Below are positions 35,200 to 46,629 of a stretch of DNA of 64,000 bases, piece after piece. The notes under the pieces are model-generated. The model made no database searches, had not been told where the DNA came from, and saw only the letters and a list, made by a program, of their open reading frames with translations. The DNA is from Epiperipatus broadwayi (Eukaryota; Onychophora; Udeonychophora; Euonychophora; Peripatidae). Every line of letters starts with the position of its first letter. Position 1 is the stretch's first letter. The position numbers were made by a program, and so were the translations under genes. The stretch covers positions 1,988,001-2,052,000 of the forward strand of contig JAQFVV010012531.1 in NCBI GenBank assembly GCA_028023455.1, in the 5' to 3' direction.

Positions 35200-35806
35200 A
35201 TACTTCATTGAGGAATATCACTATAGTCATATTTGGAATCATCCTCTTAAAAAGCTATGTATTAATGCCAGCATCTAGTTCATTCTTAAAATCAATTTTG
35301 AAACCTTTTTCTTGAATGGTCTTCACAACCATCATTGTATTACTCTTGATGTCCTGAATATCATCAAAATGCTTTCATTTTAATATTTTCTTTATCTTCA
35401 AGTAAAGAAAAAAGTGATTAACAATGGGGAGGGATTCCAATAGAGTTATTTGTTTACTGACTAATAATTCTTTCATAGACAGTATAGTATATTTTTGGAC
35501 ACACTTTTTTTATGATAATAATTAAGATTTTCTTGTGTCTATATCTGTATTTATTTGAATTGCTTTGCTTCCAATAGTCATCTGATGATTTTGATACACA
35601 GTTCTGCTTGTTACTTGCTGCTGATTTCCCTTCATTAATGGCACTTTCTCTCTCCTCTGAAGAATGTTTAACTCATTTGTATACTGCTGTTTTCATCATA
35701 GTAGTATCCTCATAACTTAAATTAACATGCACATGCATTTATTTCTACTCTTGCCAAGTTTAATAAGAAATTTAAAGTTTGTTCATTGTTCTAATTCGAG
35801 CTTCAC
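35200..35806 (-). pseudogene. Mariner-type transposase remnant, catalytic core deleted
   Basis: The minus strand from 35806 gives an N-terminal helix-turn-helix region in shifting frames (TNFKFLIKLGKSRN; later a RRESAINEGKSAASNKQ stretch), matching mariner transposases with FCVKLGKSATET...GRESLEDDERSGRP. From about 35440 to 35290 it gives the C-terminus (KQITLLES, FLYLKIKKILK, KHFDDIQDIKSNTMMVVKTI), corresponding to LLEHPPYSPDLAP.DFFLFP and the tail. Only about 90 bp separate the two parts where some 400 bp should encode most of the DDD active site, so the core is deleted. Terminal repeats were not found. Confidence 0.7.
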
Positions 35807-35869
35807 ACAAAAAACACATAATGACAATAATAAATGCTCCTTAGCAAAACACCATCATAGGTTAACATG

Positions 35870-36177
35870 AACACATTGTAATACCCTGATATATGAAGGT
35901 TAATAAAGCTTTATTGAGTTGCTTGTAAAGTGCTGCTAATGAAGTGCACAATAAGAAATTCCCAAATTTGTCAGAGCTCATTTATCTTTAAATATCAATC
36001 TTGCAATGCATTAAATGTATATTAAAATAAAGGTTGAGATTATTAAGTTCATCTGATTGTGAAAATAATTAAAAAATTCACTACATTATATCAGCAAACT
36101 AGATGGAGTTTAGTTCTTCTTTCTTATGTAATATATATATTATTTAATTAAAGAATATATACTAACAAAATAATTTA
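35870..36177. other. Gene-free AT-rich stretch
   Basis: Nothing recognised. Confidence 0.45.
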
Positions 36178-36241
36178 TTAAAACAGGAAAAACTCACTAT
36201 TTGTGTGTGGCAATATATATAGTGAGTTTTGCCTGTTTTAA
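36178..36241. mobile_element. Family A minimal hairpin element (64 bp)
   Basis: Bounded by TTAA on both sides, with arms AACAGGAAAAACTCACTAT and the near-complement ATAGTGAGTTTTGCCTGTT. Almost no interior is left. The right flank to about 36290 (CAACAGTTATACACAAGCAT, GGTGATCACGTGATGTTTA) is the inverted form of the flank left of the copies at 8317 and 45713. Confidence 0.75.
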
Positions 36242-36299
36242 CAACAGTTATACACAAGCATAAGAGGAGGTGATCACGTGATGTTTATTGGCTTAAAAT

Positions 36300-39200
36300 A
36301 ATTTATTGGTACAGTATACTTTTTTAAAAGTTAAATATCTTAATATAAGACAAATAAATATGTATATTAATGTGTGTGTACATTGTCATTAAAATTCTTG
36401 TTACTGCATTTAAATATTTATTATTTATTTAGTTATTATAAGATTATGATCATTATCAAGTAATTTTATGTAAGCATTAACATCATCATCATCATATCAT
36501 ATTTTAGTGTTTGAATTGAATTTTTTTGCATTGTCTTTTCTAATGACAATATGCAACAAAAGTTTCATTTCTTAAAATAGTATCTTTTAATTATTATTTT
36601 TATTTTATCTAATTTCTTTGGTACATCATACCCCATTCTGGTCACAATCAAAATATTAAATTGAACTAACTATTTTATTATTCCATAGTTATAAATAAGT
36701 AGAACAACCTAATTTTTTAATATATATATATATGTGCAATGGAGAAACAGCAAAATAAATTATTTACCAGTAGATTGCTTTATTCATTTTGCTCCCAAGT
36801 ATAAATATGTAGTGAGGATAATTCAAATAAATGAGAATGTCAATTAAATGAAAAAGAAAAATTGGGAGAACCTAGAGTTATTTTTATTTTACCTATCTTC
36901 TATGTTACCGTCAGAATTATAAATAAATAAATAAATAAAGGAATAATAGTTAAAAGTATGCTTAGAATGTTGTCATAATGAATAATTTCTTTATAATGTT
37001 TTATTGATTAAAAAAAACCTATAATAATAACAATAATACGCTACAATTATATATTTTTTGCTAGAATGAATAATTTAATAATTGTATTAACTTTTTAAAA
37101 ATGTAACTATTATAGGGAAAAAAAGAATACTTTATATATTATATATATTTAAAAAGTTATATAATAATTAATTAAAATAAAGTATAGTCAGTAGGAAAAT
37201 AGCTTATAAAGAGATAAGCTGGCATTAAATAAAGATGTTTATTAAAGAAGGGAAATAAATAAGATAGTTATGATGAAAATGTTGTCTAAAAAATACAAAG
37301 GGGAATTTTAAACAAAGATATCTCTGATTGGACTTATATGTATCATTGGAGGAGAGAAGGTATAAAGAGAGAAATTTAAACAAATAATTCTATCACAAAA
37401 CATTAACTAGCTACCTATTGAATTCATGCTGACCAAAATTAGTGGAGAGCAAAGTCTAGAAATATGAATGCATCATCATTGTTGTTGATCCAAGGATGTA
37501 GTCCATCAACTTTGATATAGTTGTACATGGCTGATGTCTTCTTATCCTGGAATCTCAATACTTTTTTTCCATGTTGTAATTGACTATACAGAAGAATTGG
37601 TTTCTAATATTTCCAAGTATAGTGATTAAAGTACAGCTATGAATGCCAAAGACTGTTTGTAACAAAATGTGTTCAAAATAATAAAACCTGGGATCACCAA
37701 GAAGAATGAAATTACCAAGAAGAAAGTTTTCAGAACTAAGATTTTACCTTCCCATAGAAAAATGAAATTTCACTTGAGTAATGCACAAAGCCACACACAA
37801 ATATACTGTTGCAATTTTCAAAATTCTAGATAAGATCATTTAAAAAGTATATAATAAATTCTTAAAAGTTAATTTCAAGTAGTTTTAATATTTTGATTAA
37901 ACTAAAATATTCTTTTTAAAATATGTATTTGATATTTTCTACATTATAATTCTAGAATTAATAATAATTTTGTATTTTCATAGAGATTTCGAAGTCACAA
38001 GAAGAGGAGAAATTTCTTTTTGTTAGTTCTTTCCCTCATATTCCCTTCATCCTCTCAAATTTTATCACTTCTGCTCAGAATCCAATGCTTTATTCATCTA
38101 CACTTAAGAATCATATAATGATACTGATTGTATTATGAGAAAGATCATTAGTGTTTATTATATAGTTAAGATATGTCAAATAATAATATTGGAGTTTGCC
38201 AGAAAAATAATTTGGGAATTTTTATTAATAAAATAAAATTAATTTTTTATACTACAGTTTAATGAATGTTGACATGTGGCAACTATGCTGTGAAAAATTT
38301 AAATTATATATATTAGATTGAACTGTTTATACTTTTTGTTATTTAATTCAATTCATTTGATTCTTATTATTTGTCTTACTAAATTATTTGTACATATTAA
38401 ATTAAATCAAATCCTTTTTAGTTTTTCAATCATCATACCATTCTGCATTTGGGTGTATATATATATGATATTAGACTATTGACATTATATGCTTGACATA
38501 CTAATATTACGAATCACGTTCAACCAAGTCTGAATATTGTGAGAAATAAGGGAGTATAAAAGAATGAGCCTGAAATGTCATAGTAATGGTCTAGTCACTT
38601 GAATTATTAGTGTAAGCCTGAAGATTTGATCATTCAAGCCAGCATTACCATGGCACTCTAACCTAACCTCTTCTGAATATAGTAAGAAATTAACTAGAAA
38701 TACCCCATTTTTAAATGTCATTCCATTACATATAGCAACCCAACTGTGGATCTTCAAAGTATATTTTCTTATTTTTACAGGTTTTATATTTTATTACATT
38801 TGGCTGACTAATGAATAGTTAGTTATTCATCAAATACCATTTTTCGAGCACAATTACTTGCCCATTCCTCTTCTGTTATGTTTGATACCCAAATACCTGG
38901 ACTGGATAAATCAATGAGAGTAATGTACAAAAGGATTGTTTATAGACTGTGTTGCTGCTGACCATTCTATTATATATATATATGTGTGTGTATATTAAAT
39001 TGCATATTACTTGCTTAAAGAAGTACAGTTAACAATCAGCAAGATTGCTATGACCAAGTGATAACATTTGATTATTATTAATAATCTGTTCATGCACTCT
39101 CTTAACATTATTTAGAATTACATCATAAATTTTAATGATTCATTTTATTATATTTTGTATATATATATATGATTTTTTCCTTTTATTATTATTATTATTA

Positions 39201-40838
39201 TCATCGTCAATTTGGCACTAAATAGTAAATGTAAAATAAAGGGTTAAGTTTCACTTGTTGCACCTGTGCTAATTTTTTTCACCTTGATACAGCTGAATTG
39301 ATTTTTCATTAATACACCTTTTTTCTTTTAATGAGAAAGATTTTTTTTTTTTTTTTAAAAAAAAAAGATCACCAATATTTAATTTTTTTTACTTGTGGTT
39401 AATCGAGGAGTTTATTGATTTAGATTAATTATCTTTTATTCTTTTTTTTTGAGTCTTGTCATACAGTCTTCTACACTCTTGTTCCAACATCCGTCTCAGG
39501 TATTAATCTGCTGAAGTATATAAGGGAAGGGGGGCATCGACTTGTGTAAGGATACAAACTTGGCAATAAATCTTCCCATTTAACCTTTCTGTTAAATGTG
39601 TTAAATCATACAAAGGATTACACAGTTACAAATCCGTAAAAATATTAATTGATTTTGCTATTATCTCCTTTTTTCAACCTTTTTAAAAATATTTTAGGTT
39701 TTACTTGTGTGTCATACCTATATATAACTACTGCTATGCTCTGGTATGTGTAATTTTTTGTAAGATATCTGGGTTCAGTATTGTTTAAAAAAAAGCAAAA
39801 TAAAATTTATGTATAGAACTTTCTCAGTAGATCCACCATTAGTTTTAGCATACAAGATTATACATTTTATCCAGTCACCACAATGATATATGAACACCTG
39901 AAGTGATAGAATTGAGATTTCTTCCAGATACTTTTAGTTCTTAAGTACACCACTCTACCACTTTGTCAGACTTGCACAGCATTTATGATCAGTGATGTCA
40001 AAAAATGTGTGTTGGGCTTCTCTTTGCATACAGCTGCATATTTATTTGTCAGTTGGATTCATTTTCACATAAATTATTAACAAAATCTGACTCTTACTTT
40101 TAAGATTTGTTTCAAAAGATGACAGAGACATTTGGGATTCCTGCTATAATAAGCAATAGTGATGGTTATCATAATATCATCCGTTTTAGAATTTTATCAT
40201 GTATGTATCCTTTTCCATAAATAGAATCAAATGAATTTGTTGTTCTAAAAGGCATATAGTATTTGATTATTGAAAATTTCAAAGCCAAATACCAGTCCAT
40301 GAATCTTTTTCTTTAGTCTGCTATTCTATTTCTGCATTATATCATGTAGAGCTTTTTTTCTGTAAACGTTAATATAAATCAGCTATCATGTTTCTATTTT
40401 ACTGATTACAGTCTGGATGCAGTGTAGTTTCTCTTCAATTTTCTATCCATAGAATTATTTGCATTTGTTGATATTTCAACTGTGTAAAAATAAAATTATA
40501 TTAACATTTTGGATTTTTGCTATAGTGAACAAAGATAGCATTTTCTGTATTATTATCAGTTGGACTCTTGTGACTTATCTTTTACAAATCTTCCTTTAAA
40601 TATTGTAATAAATCTGACAAAATTTTTTAGTTTCATTAGCTTTTAGTTCGAGTGCATTTTACTAAATTGTTGTGATTTTTTTTTTTATTTCAAGTTTTTT
40701 TATATAAGATTATGTGAATTTGCCTTTTTTTGTTAGAGTTATCAGATCATAAAAATATATGTTATTTTTATGATATTGAATATAAAATTTAAAAATCAAT
40801 ATCATCAAAAGACTTATTATGTATACAAATATGTGAAT
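36300..40838. other. Gene-free AT-rich stretch
   Basis: No supported gene over 4.5 kb. Microsatellite-like patches include TAAATAAATAAATAAA near 36925 and (AT)n/(GT)n near 38970. A poly-T/poly-A palindrome lies at about 39342-39366. A possible retroelement integrase scrap near 40110-40170 is discussed in the findings. Confidence 0.4.
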
Positions 40839-41302
40839 ATGATGATTAAACAAGAACAGCTTGTCTTGCATTGGTGGTCGAGAGGTCAACGCGACTGCCT
40901 TGCACTTGCAGGCAGTTGCCTGGGTTACGTGTTTGCATCCCGGCCGATGCTGTGACACTTAAAAAAAAAAAAAAGAACAGCTTCATATTTTGCTGCCATC
41001 TATGACAATTTGAGATAATAGTGATTACAAGATTTGTTTAAATCACTATCTCCTGATCACTTTTTGACTTTTACCTTTCTTTAACAATGAGGCTTGGAAT
41101 TCAAAGTGGAAGTAATGGAGTTATCACATCTAGCAATCAGTTTAACTATTTAAACTGCATTACTTCCAGTTTTCAATTCCAAGTTGCATTGATAAAGACA
41201 AAAGATTGGAGATTTAAATACACTAACCTCTGATTATCACTGATTACTCAAGTTTACTATAGATGGCACCAGCATATGGAGTTGATCTTGTTCATCACAT
41301 TG
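40839..41302. mobile_element. MITE-like inverted-repeat element interrupted by a SINE
   Basis: The left end (GATGATTAAACAAGAACAGC, resuming after the SINE as TTCATATTTTGCTGCCATCT) is the complement of the right end at about 41255-41302 (AGATGGCACCAGCATATGGA, then GTTGATCTTGTTCATC). Further inside, CTTGGAATTCAAA...GGAAGTAATG pairs with CATTACTTCCAGTTTTCAAT. Without the SINE it would be about 340 bp. No coding capacity. Confidence 0.75.
40863..40983 (+). mobile_element. tRNA-derived SINE with perfect 11-bp target duplication
   Basis: The SINE body (about 40863-40960) has TTGGTGGTCGAGAGGTC as A-box region, a decayed B-box (GTTTGCATCC) and CCGGCCGATGCTGTGACACT, then poly-A. It is flanked by AAGAACAGCTT at 40852-40862 and again at 40973-40983. 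The duplication is perfect, so this is the youngest-looking insertion in the window. It sits inside the MITE at 40839-41302. Confidence 0.93.
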
Positions 41303-42049
41303 TATAAATTTATATTTATTATATATCTAGTCTAAAAAATTTTTTAATTCAAAGATGAAGCTAATCATGGACTGCATGCCCATTATTAACAAAATTATTT
41401 GCATCTCTAAATTTTTATTGATAAAGAAACAATAGCATCAAAATGAGAGATAATAAATATAAATATGAAAATTAAAACTTGTATTGTGCATTTTAATACT
41501 ACCTTGGCTAACAGAGTATAAATAAAGAAATTTTGATGACCATGTCTTTATCTTTAATTAATCAAAAGTTGGAATTTATCTCATTTTAATGATTTAACTT
41601 AATTTGTGTAAAATTCAAAAGCAATGTGAAATACTTTAAATCTCATCTAAAAGTAATGCATTCATTTAAAACATTTGTTTCAGTTTGTATTTTGATTCAC
41701 AATGAAAAATTGAATTTTTTACCTTCTCTCTAATTGCCCTTGATAAATACCATCCATTATCTACCAAGGAAATGATGACTTTGTGAATTGCAAACTATTC
41801 CTTCCTAGTTGCTACATAAGATAAATAATAACATAAATCTTAATTAAATTCCCTTAGAAACTGACATTTTATAAGAGGACAGCTAAGATATCAACTCCAA
41901 ATCTCTCTTAACAATCATTTGTATAGGAAGAGTGAATATGAGGATATTAATCACCAGATGTTCTAATTATATAGTGAGTAATTTTTCATTCTTATTTTAC
42001 CTTCTAGGTAAGAACAGTTAGATACTCAGAAATTTTATTTAAAAAATAT

Positions 42050-42108
42050 TTGTATGGTGATAATTATGTTTGCCTAGCATGCTTATGATTGGGTTCAAGT
42101 CCACACCA
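42050..42108 (+). other. tRNA-like segment (SINE scrap or tRNA pseudogene)
   Basis: TGTATGGTGATAATTATG, then TTTGCCTAGCATGCTTATGA and GGGTTCAAGTCCACACC resemble a tRNA D-arm, an anticodon arm and a T-arm with an exact B-box (GGTTCAAGTCC, 42092-42102). The anticodon loop would read CTAGCAT (AGC, Ala) but its stem is poor, and there is no matched acceptor stem. A functional tRNA is unlikely. Confidence 0.45.
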
Positions 42109-42196
42109 GGTGAAACTTGCAAGTTTTTAAAGCCACAACAGGTATAATAGTAACTGATCAATGGATATTTATTTATTTATATCTACAAAATAAAAG

Positions 42197-42304
42197 TCTG
42201 TAGATGAATTTGAATCCATTAGACAAGTGTCATTGTGTTAATTTCAAAACAATATAATGTCACCACAATGGTACTTGTCTGAGTGATTCAGATTAATCTG
42301 TAGA
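42197..42304. mobile_element. Small MITE (108 bp) with about 40-bp inverted ends
   Basis: The left end CTGTAGATGAATTTGAATC followed by AGACAAGTGTCATTGTG pairs with the right end read inward, CTACAGATTAATCTGAATCA followed by AGACAAGTACCATTGTG. The centre is only about 25 bp. Family unknown. Confidence 0.8.
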
Positions 42305-42739
42305 TCATTATGAATAGATAGATATACATTGATCAGTCATTATTGGATAGCTAGCTAGCTGTATCAGCTATAAGTGATCCATCTGGGGAAAAAAAATCTT
42401 AAGCCTGCTTGTGATATAAAAAAAATAAGATTTATCTAGTTAGGACTTGAAGCACAAATTATAGAGATGTGATAATCGCCACTTAATTTTTTAATAAAAC
42501 ATCCTGGGTACTTAAATGTTCTTACCTAGAAAGCAAAATAAAGATGAAAATTATTCACAGTATAATTGGAAAATCTGGTGAGTAATGCTTTGCAGTGAAT
42601 TATGCAATGGCTGATTATCTTAGCAATATTCTTATATACATATTGGTTTGCAATTGCATTTTTATTAAAATTTGTGTTATTAATTATCTTATGTGGCATC
42701 TCTTGAAGAATGGAGTTTGCAGTACACAAAATAACTTCC

Positions 42740-43100
42740 GTGGTAGAGTTATCAATTCACTGCAGGATGAAGGTCTCTAAGTTCAATCCATATTCTCTGA
42801 CCCATAGCCTCTCTTCTCCACATCACCCATGCATAGTTTCTTATTTCATCCATCCATCTCACATGTGGTCTCTTTCTGTGTCTTTTACAATATTTTGGAA
42901 TCCCGCTTAAGATTTTAATTGTCCATCTACTATCATCTCTTCTAGCAATACATCTAGAGCCCAACTTCACTTCAGTTTTTTAATTCCCTCAATGTTGTCA
43001 GTAACACATTTGTTCTCTTATTTATATATTGTGATTTTGTTCTCTTCTTGTTACTCCTAACATGCATCCTTCTATACTTCTTTGAATGGTCTGAAGTCTC
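42740..43100 (-). pseudogene. 3' fragment of an RTE-like LINE
   Basis: The minus strand encodes the C-terminal tail of an RTE-type ORF: TIQRSIEGCMLGVTRRE at about 43090-43040, then SRCIARRDDSRWTIKIL, CKRHRKRPHVRWMDEIRNY and MWRREAMGQRIWIELRDLHP (42752-42970). It corresponds to the RWTVEVF...LHVRWMNEIRKFS tail of the LINE at 22090-24890, but this copy is better preserved. The RT domain is missing, consistent with a 5'-truncated insertion. Confidence 0.85.
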
Positions 43101-43529
43101 TCTAGATATTGGATGATATTTATCAATGCCATACAATGAGATTAAAGTGAGGGAAAATGATTCAAGTTTTCATTGTGAATCAAAATACAAACTGAAAACA
43201 AATATTTTAAATGAGAGCATTAACGATATTTCATATTTCTTTTTAATCTTAAACAAATTATTTAAACCATTAAAATGAGTTAAATTCAGTCCTTTTTTTT
43301 TACGTTAAAAATGAAGATTATGACCATCAATTTTTTTTCTTTCTTACGCCCTCTTATCTAAGGTATTATTAAGCCATTATAACTAGTAATGAAATGCTGA
43401 ATACAGGTTTTAATTTTTATTTTTAAATTTATCATTTTGGTGTTCCTGTATTTATTATTGTTTTTTTTTTTTTTTTATCAATTAAATTCAGAGATTTAAA
43501 TAAACATATTAATGAAAAATTAATTAGAT

Positions 43530-44690
43530 AACATTTATTATAGATATATTCATTTCAAAAATTACAAAGTTCTAAAAAAATTAATGTATTTTTATAAAAA
43601 TATGCTCAATATGAAATAAAGTAAGAATATTCCTATTTATTGATGTATGATAACTTTAATAAAAGTATGATTAATAATACTTCAATGACATATTTATTGT
43701 AATGAGTTATTAAAGGCCTAAGAGAAGATGCTCTATAAGCTGTTATAAATATCCTCGAACTACTGTCCTATTACTGCTAGCATAACTTTATGTTCTATAT
43801 TAATTTATGGATTTAATTTAATAATTATTTTTGTGAGAATAAAGTGCAGCAAAAGCTATATCTTTGCACTACTGTCAAATGCTATAGATACAAACAATGA
43901 CATTTTTTCTTAATGTTGTATGGATTTGATTGACAAGTGACTTCAACTTATGCTGGCACCAGAAAAACGTATAAGAGTAAAGAAAATGATATCAGTGCAA
44001 AGCATTCTGGAGCAAACAGTTAAGTAAAGTTTAATGATCAACATGAATAAATAATTTCTTGACTTAATCATTATTACGAGAAATAAATATATAAGAACTC
44101 GATTTTGCCATCTTTCATGAAAAACAAATTTCAAAAACTTACTATTATAAATATGAAAATATTATATAAAAAGGGCATAAATTAGTAAACATAAGTAATA
44201 CTTGCCTTTCATACATGCATGGATTACCAATGGTATTTATTCATTTAATTTCTTATATTCTTTAATTTCAGTTACTAGGCTTCTCTTTATTAATTTAATT
44301 TTTATTTTATAACAACATCCCTTATTTTATTTTCTATTTTTAATTTTTTTTTTCTCTTTATTCTCAAGAGCGTTTTGATGTCACGTAACCTTATCCAAGG
44401 TTAGAACTAAGTTATCGCATTGAAAATACATTAGCTGAAGGATTTCTGTTGGAAGTTTTCACTATCTTTCAAATCTTTGTATTAAATTCAAGAGAAATAA
44501 GATCAGTCTTACTCTGAGAAGAAATTATATTAAGAGCTAAAATCACACCTGAGGGTCTTAGCAGACAATAACTTGATTGAAAGGTAAAATCATGACAGTA
44601 TATATCAAGTTGGTAGATCTTTGTCTTTTGTTGAGACAGGTGTTTTTTAAAAAGTAATGGCCTAGCCAGCCTTAAAAATAGGTTAAGAAA
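43530..44690. other. Gene-free AT-rich stretch
   Basis: No gene recognised. Confidence 0.45.
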
Positions 44691-44692
44691 TG

Positions 44693-44710
44693 TACACACA
44701 CACACACACA
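44693..44710 (+). repeat. (AC)n microsatellite
   Basis: Nine AC dinucleotides in a row. Confidence 0.95.
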
Positions 44711-44865
44711 TTTTATCTAATTGCTGCTTGTCATTTTGCATATTGTCTCTATATGTGTTGTGTTGAAAAATAATACATCTTTTAAATAGTTTATTATATT
44801 GAGTTCGATCTTTTTTTATTTATTTACCATCTAGCTAAGAATTAATTAGTGCTTACAAATTACAC

Positions 44866-44971
44866 TTGCTGCCCGTGTCTGCGACGGCAGAATGCCACCA
44901 TCGCAATTACCCCCCCCCCCCGTGAAGAAATATACAGCACTGTGCCTGCCGTCACAAACATAGGCAACAGG
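44866..44971. mobile_element. GC-rich foldback element (106 bp) with a C12 run
   Basis: The left arm TTGCTGCCCGTGTCTGCGAC-GGCAG and right arm CTGCCGTCACAAACATAGGC-AACAGG are imperfect inverted repeats of about 25 bp. The centre contains 12 consecutive C at 44910-44921. The element is a sharp GC island in AT-rich DNA. Family unknown. Confidence 0.7.
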
Positions 44972-44979
44972 TCTAATAC

Positions 44980-45670
44980 ATAAGTACTGAAAAATTACCT
45001 AACTCATTCACGAAGTATTATGGAATGTTTAGCTGAGTTGCTATGGATAGCTGGAAAAAAAAAGAAGTCGTAAGCTGATTGGATTTTGGGAAACTAAAAA
45101 TCAAGTTTTATGTTGTTAAGATTGAACCCAGTCAGATTACGGAATAGATGTGCTACTGCTGTTCATTATTATATGCAAATATATTTTATTTGAATATTGA
45201 TAATTATTTTTATATTCCCATTGATATTTATACAGAAAACAAACTTTAAAAAGCAATAACTATGTAGCTAGTGCTATGCTAGGAACCAAATGCTAATATA
45301 TGATTATCATCAGTGCCTTTAGTGCAATAATAGACTCAAAGGCTAAAGGTCTGTGTTTTGCAATTCAACTCATCACTTCAGTGCTCAAATATTTTTGAAT
45401 TTCCAAGCGATCGTCAACCGATAATAAAAATTGTAGTAGCTTTATTTAGAACTGCTAAATTTTCATAAGCTTTTTATATCATTAAAGTTCATTATTAATA
45501 TAATAATCATTTTAAAAATTAAAAGGTTTATGGTATAGTTTTAAATATTGAAATGTTAAAAGAAGTTAGTAATAAGGGGTGTTACATAAAGACACAAATG
45601 TCTATTAATGATTACATTAGTTTATTTTCAGATAGTCAACTTAACATATATTACACATCACATAATTTAA
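44980..45670. other. Gene-free AT-rich stretch
   Basis: Nothing recognised. Confidence 0.45.
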
Positions 45671-46181
45671 ACATCACATGATCACCATTTCTTATGCTTG
45701 CTCATAACTGTTATTAAAACAGGCAAAACTCTCCATGCAATAATGCCACTCAGGGCAAGCCAGAGTAATCAATTAATGCTAGAAGGCTTGTGCATAAAAT
45801 CCCTATCTAGTGCCTACTCATCCAATATCCCCAGACTAGTTTCTCACTTATGGCTTTCATCAGTGAGGAGCTCTTATGATCTAATGCAACCCTCCAGCAG
45901 CCATCTTTTATCTCTACTTAACTACAAAACTATGAGAATAAAATTAAAAACACAATAATATTTTCAATCCAAGCTCATTAGCTTATATAGTCATATAGGT
46001 CTGAACTCAGTCCAGTACCCATACATTTTGGTCTCTTTGGTTCTTTAATAACTATACCCACCAATATCCTATTAGGGCAGGATTGGTCTTATACCAGTAA
46101 ACATCATATGATCACCATTTCTTATGCTTGCTCATAACTGTTATTAAAACAGGCAAAACTCTCCATACAATAGTACCACTT
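45671..46181 (+). repeat. Family A unit bounded by 66-bp direct repeats (430-bp period)
   Basis: ACATCACATGATCACCATTT... at 45671-45736 recurs at 46101-46166 with a single visible mismatch. Each copy runs through CTTATGCTTGCTCATAACTG, TTATTAAAACAGGC and AAAACTCTCCAT. The 430-bp unit interior (GAAGGCTTGTGCATAAAATC, CTAGTTTCTCACTTATGGCT, CCTCCAGCAGCCATCTTTTA) matches the 32681-34186 array. So this is one complete unit plus the start of a second, in tandem. Confidence 0.85.
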
Positions 46182-46299
46182 AAAATGTAGCTTGGAAATA
46201 TTTCTGCTTATAGGTATTTTTTTTATAATTAATTTTATATAATTCCCCTAAAGACAGAGTAACTTAATATAATAACTAAATGATACATTAAGAACAATA

Positions 46300-46620
46300 A
46301 TTCTTATTCCAGAGCCATTTATAATAAGCTTGATTAATCAGTGAATATTAGATGATTGTGCTAATCAAATTCCAAGACTAATATCTGGCTATTAGCTTTC
46401 ATTAGTAATGAGCATTCAAATTGTACATCCATGCTTATTTTTCTTATATAACTGACTTTCTCAACTTACTTTCAATACCCATATTGGGATCAGTAACCCA
46501 TTGCATTTACTCCACACACCAGAGCCATTTATTATAAGCTTGACTAATAAATGGAAACTATATAGTAGCACTAATAAATGTCCAAACTAATTTCTGGCTA
46601 TTCATTTGGTGAAAGAAATA
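46300..46620 (+). repeat. Two direct copies of a related repeat, about 200 bp apart
   Basis: CCAGAGCCATTTATAATAAG at about 46310 and CCAGAGCCATTTATTATAAG at about 46519 each begin a block of about 100 bp. Both continue with CTTGA(T/C)TAAT, CTAAT..CTGGCTATT and a GAAAG/ATGAG end. The ..AGACTAATATCTGG..TTTCATTAGTAATGAGC phrase also resembles the family A interior. Confidence 0.65.
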
Positions 46621-46629
46621 ATTGTATTT

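Larger units (their letters stand above)
41380..43520. repeat. Large inverted duplication: two arms of about 420 bp around a 1.3-kb centre
   Basis: The left arm (about 41380-41795) and right arm (about 43085-43520) align as reverse complements through a series of collinear blocks. The best is a 28-bp perfect match: CAGTTTGTATTTTGATTCAC and 8 more bases from 41681, against 43167-43194. Others are a GGTCATCAAAATTTCTTT/GACCATCAATTTTTTTTC block, CCAAGGTAGTATTAA/CTAAGGTATTATTAA and ATTAAAATGAG(A/T)TAAATTC. Between the arms are a tRNA-like segment, a small MITE and a LINE 3' fragment. The right arm abuts the LINE fragment. Confidence 0.75.

Noticed and set aside
36480-36500. CAT trinucleotide run as a CRISPR-like or coding repeat
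   Set aside because: Short microsatellite only; no regularly spaced direct repeats anywhere in the window.
39340-39367. Poly-T/poly-A palindrome as a terminator or hairpin gene
   Set aside because: Adjacent homopolymers are common here and carry no specific signal.
42050-42108. Functional tRNA-Ala gene
   Set aside because: The B-box is good but the anticodon stem is poor and there is no matching acceptor stem; more likely a SINE or tRNA pseudogene.
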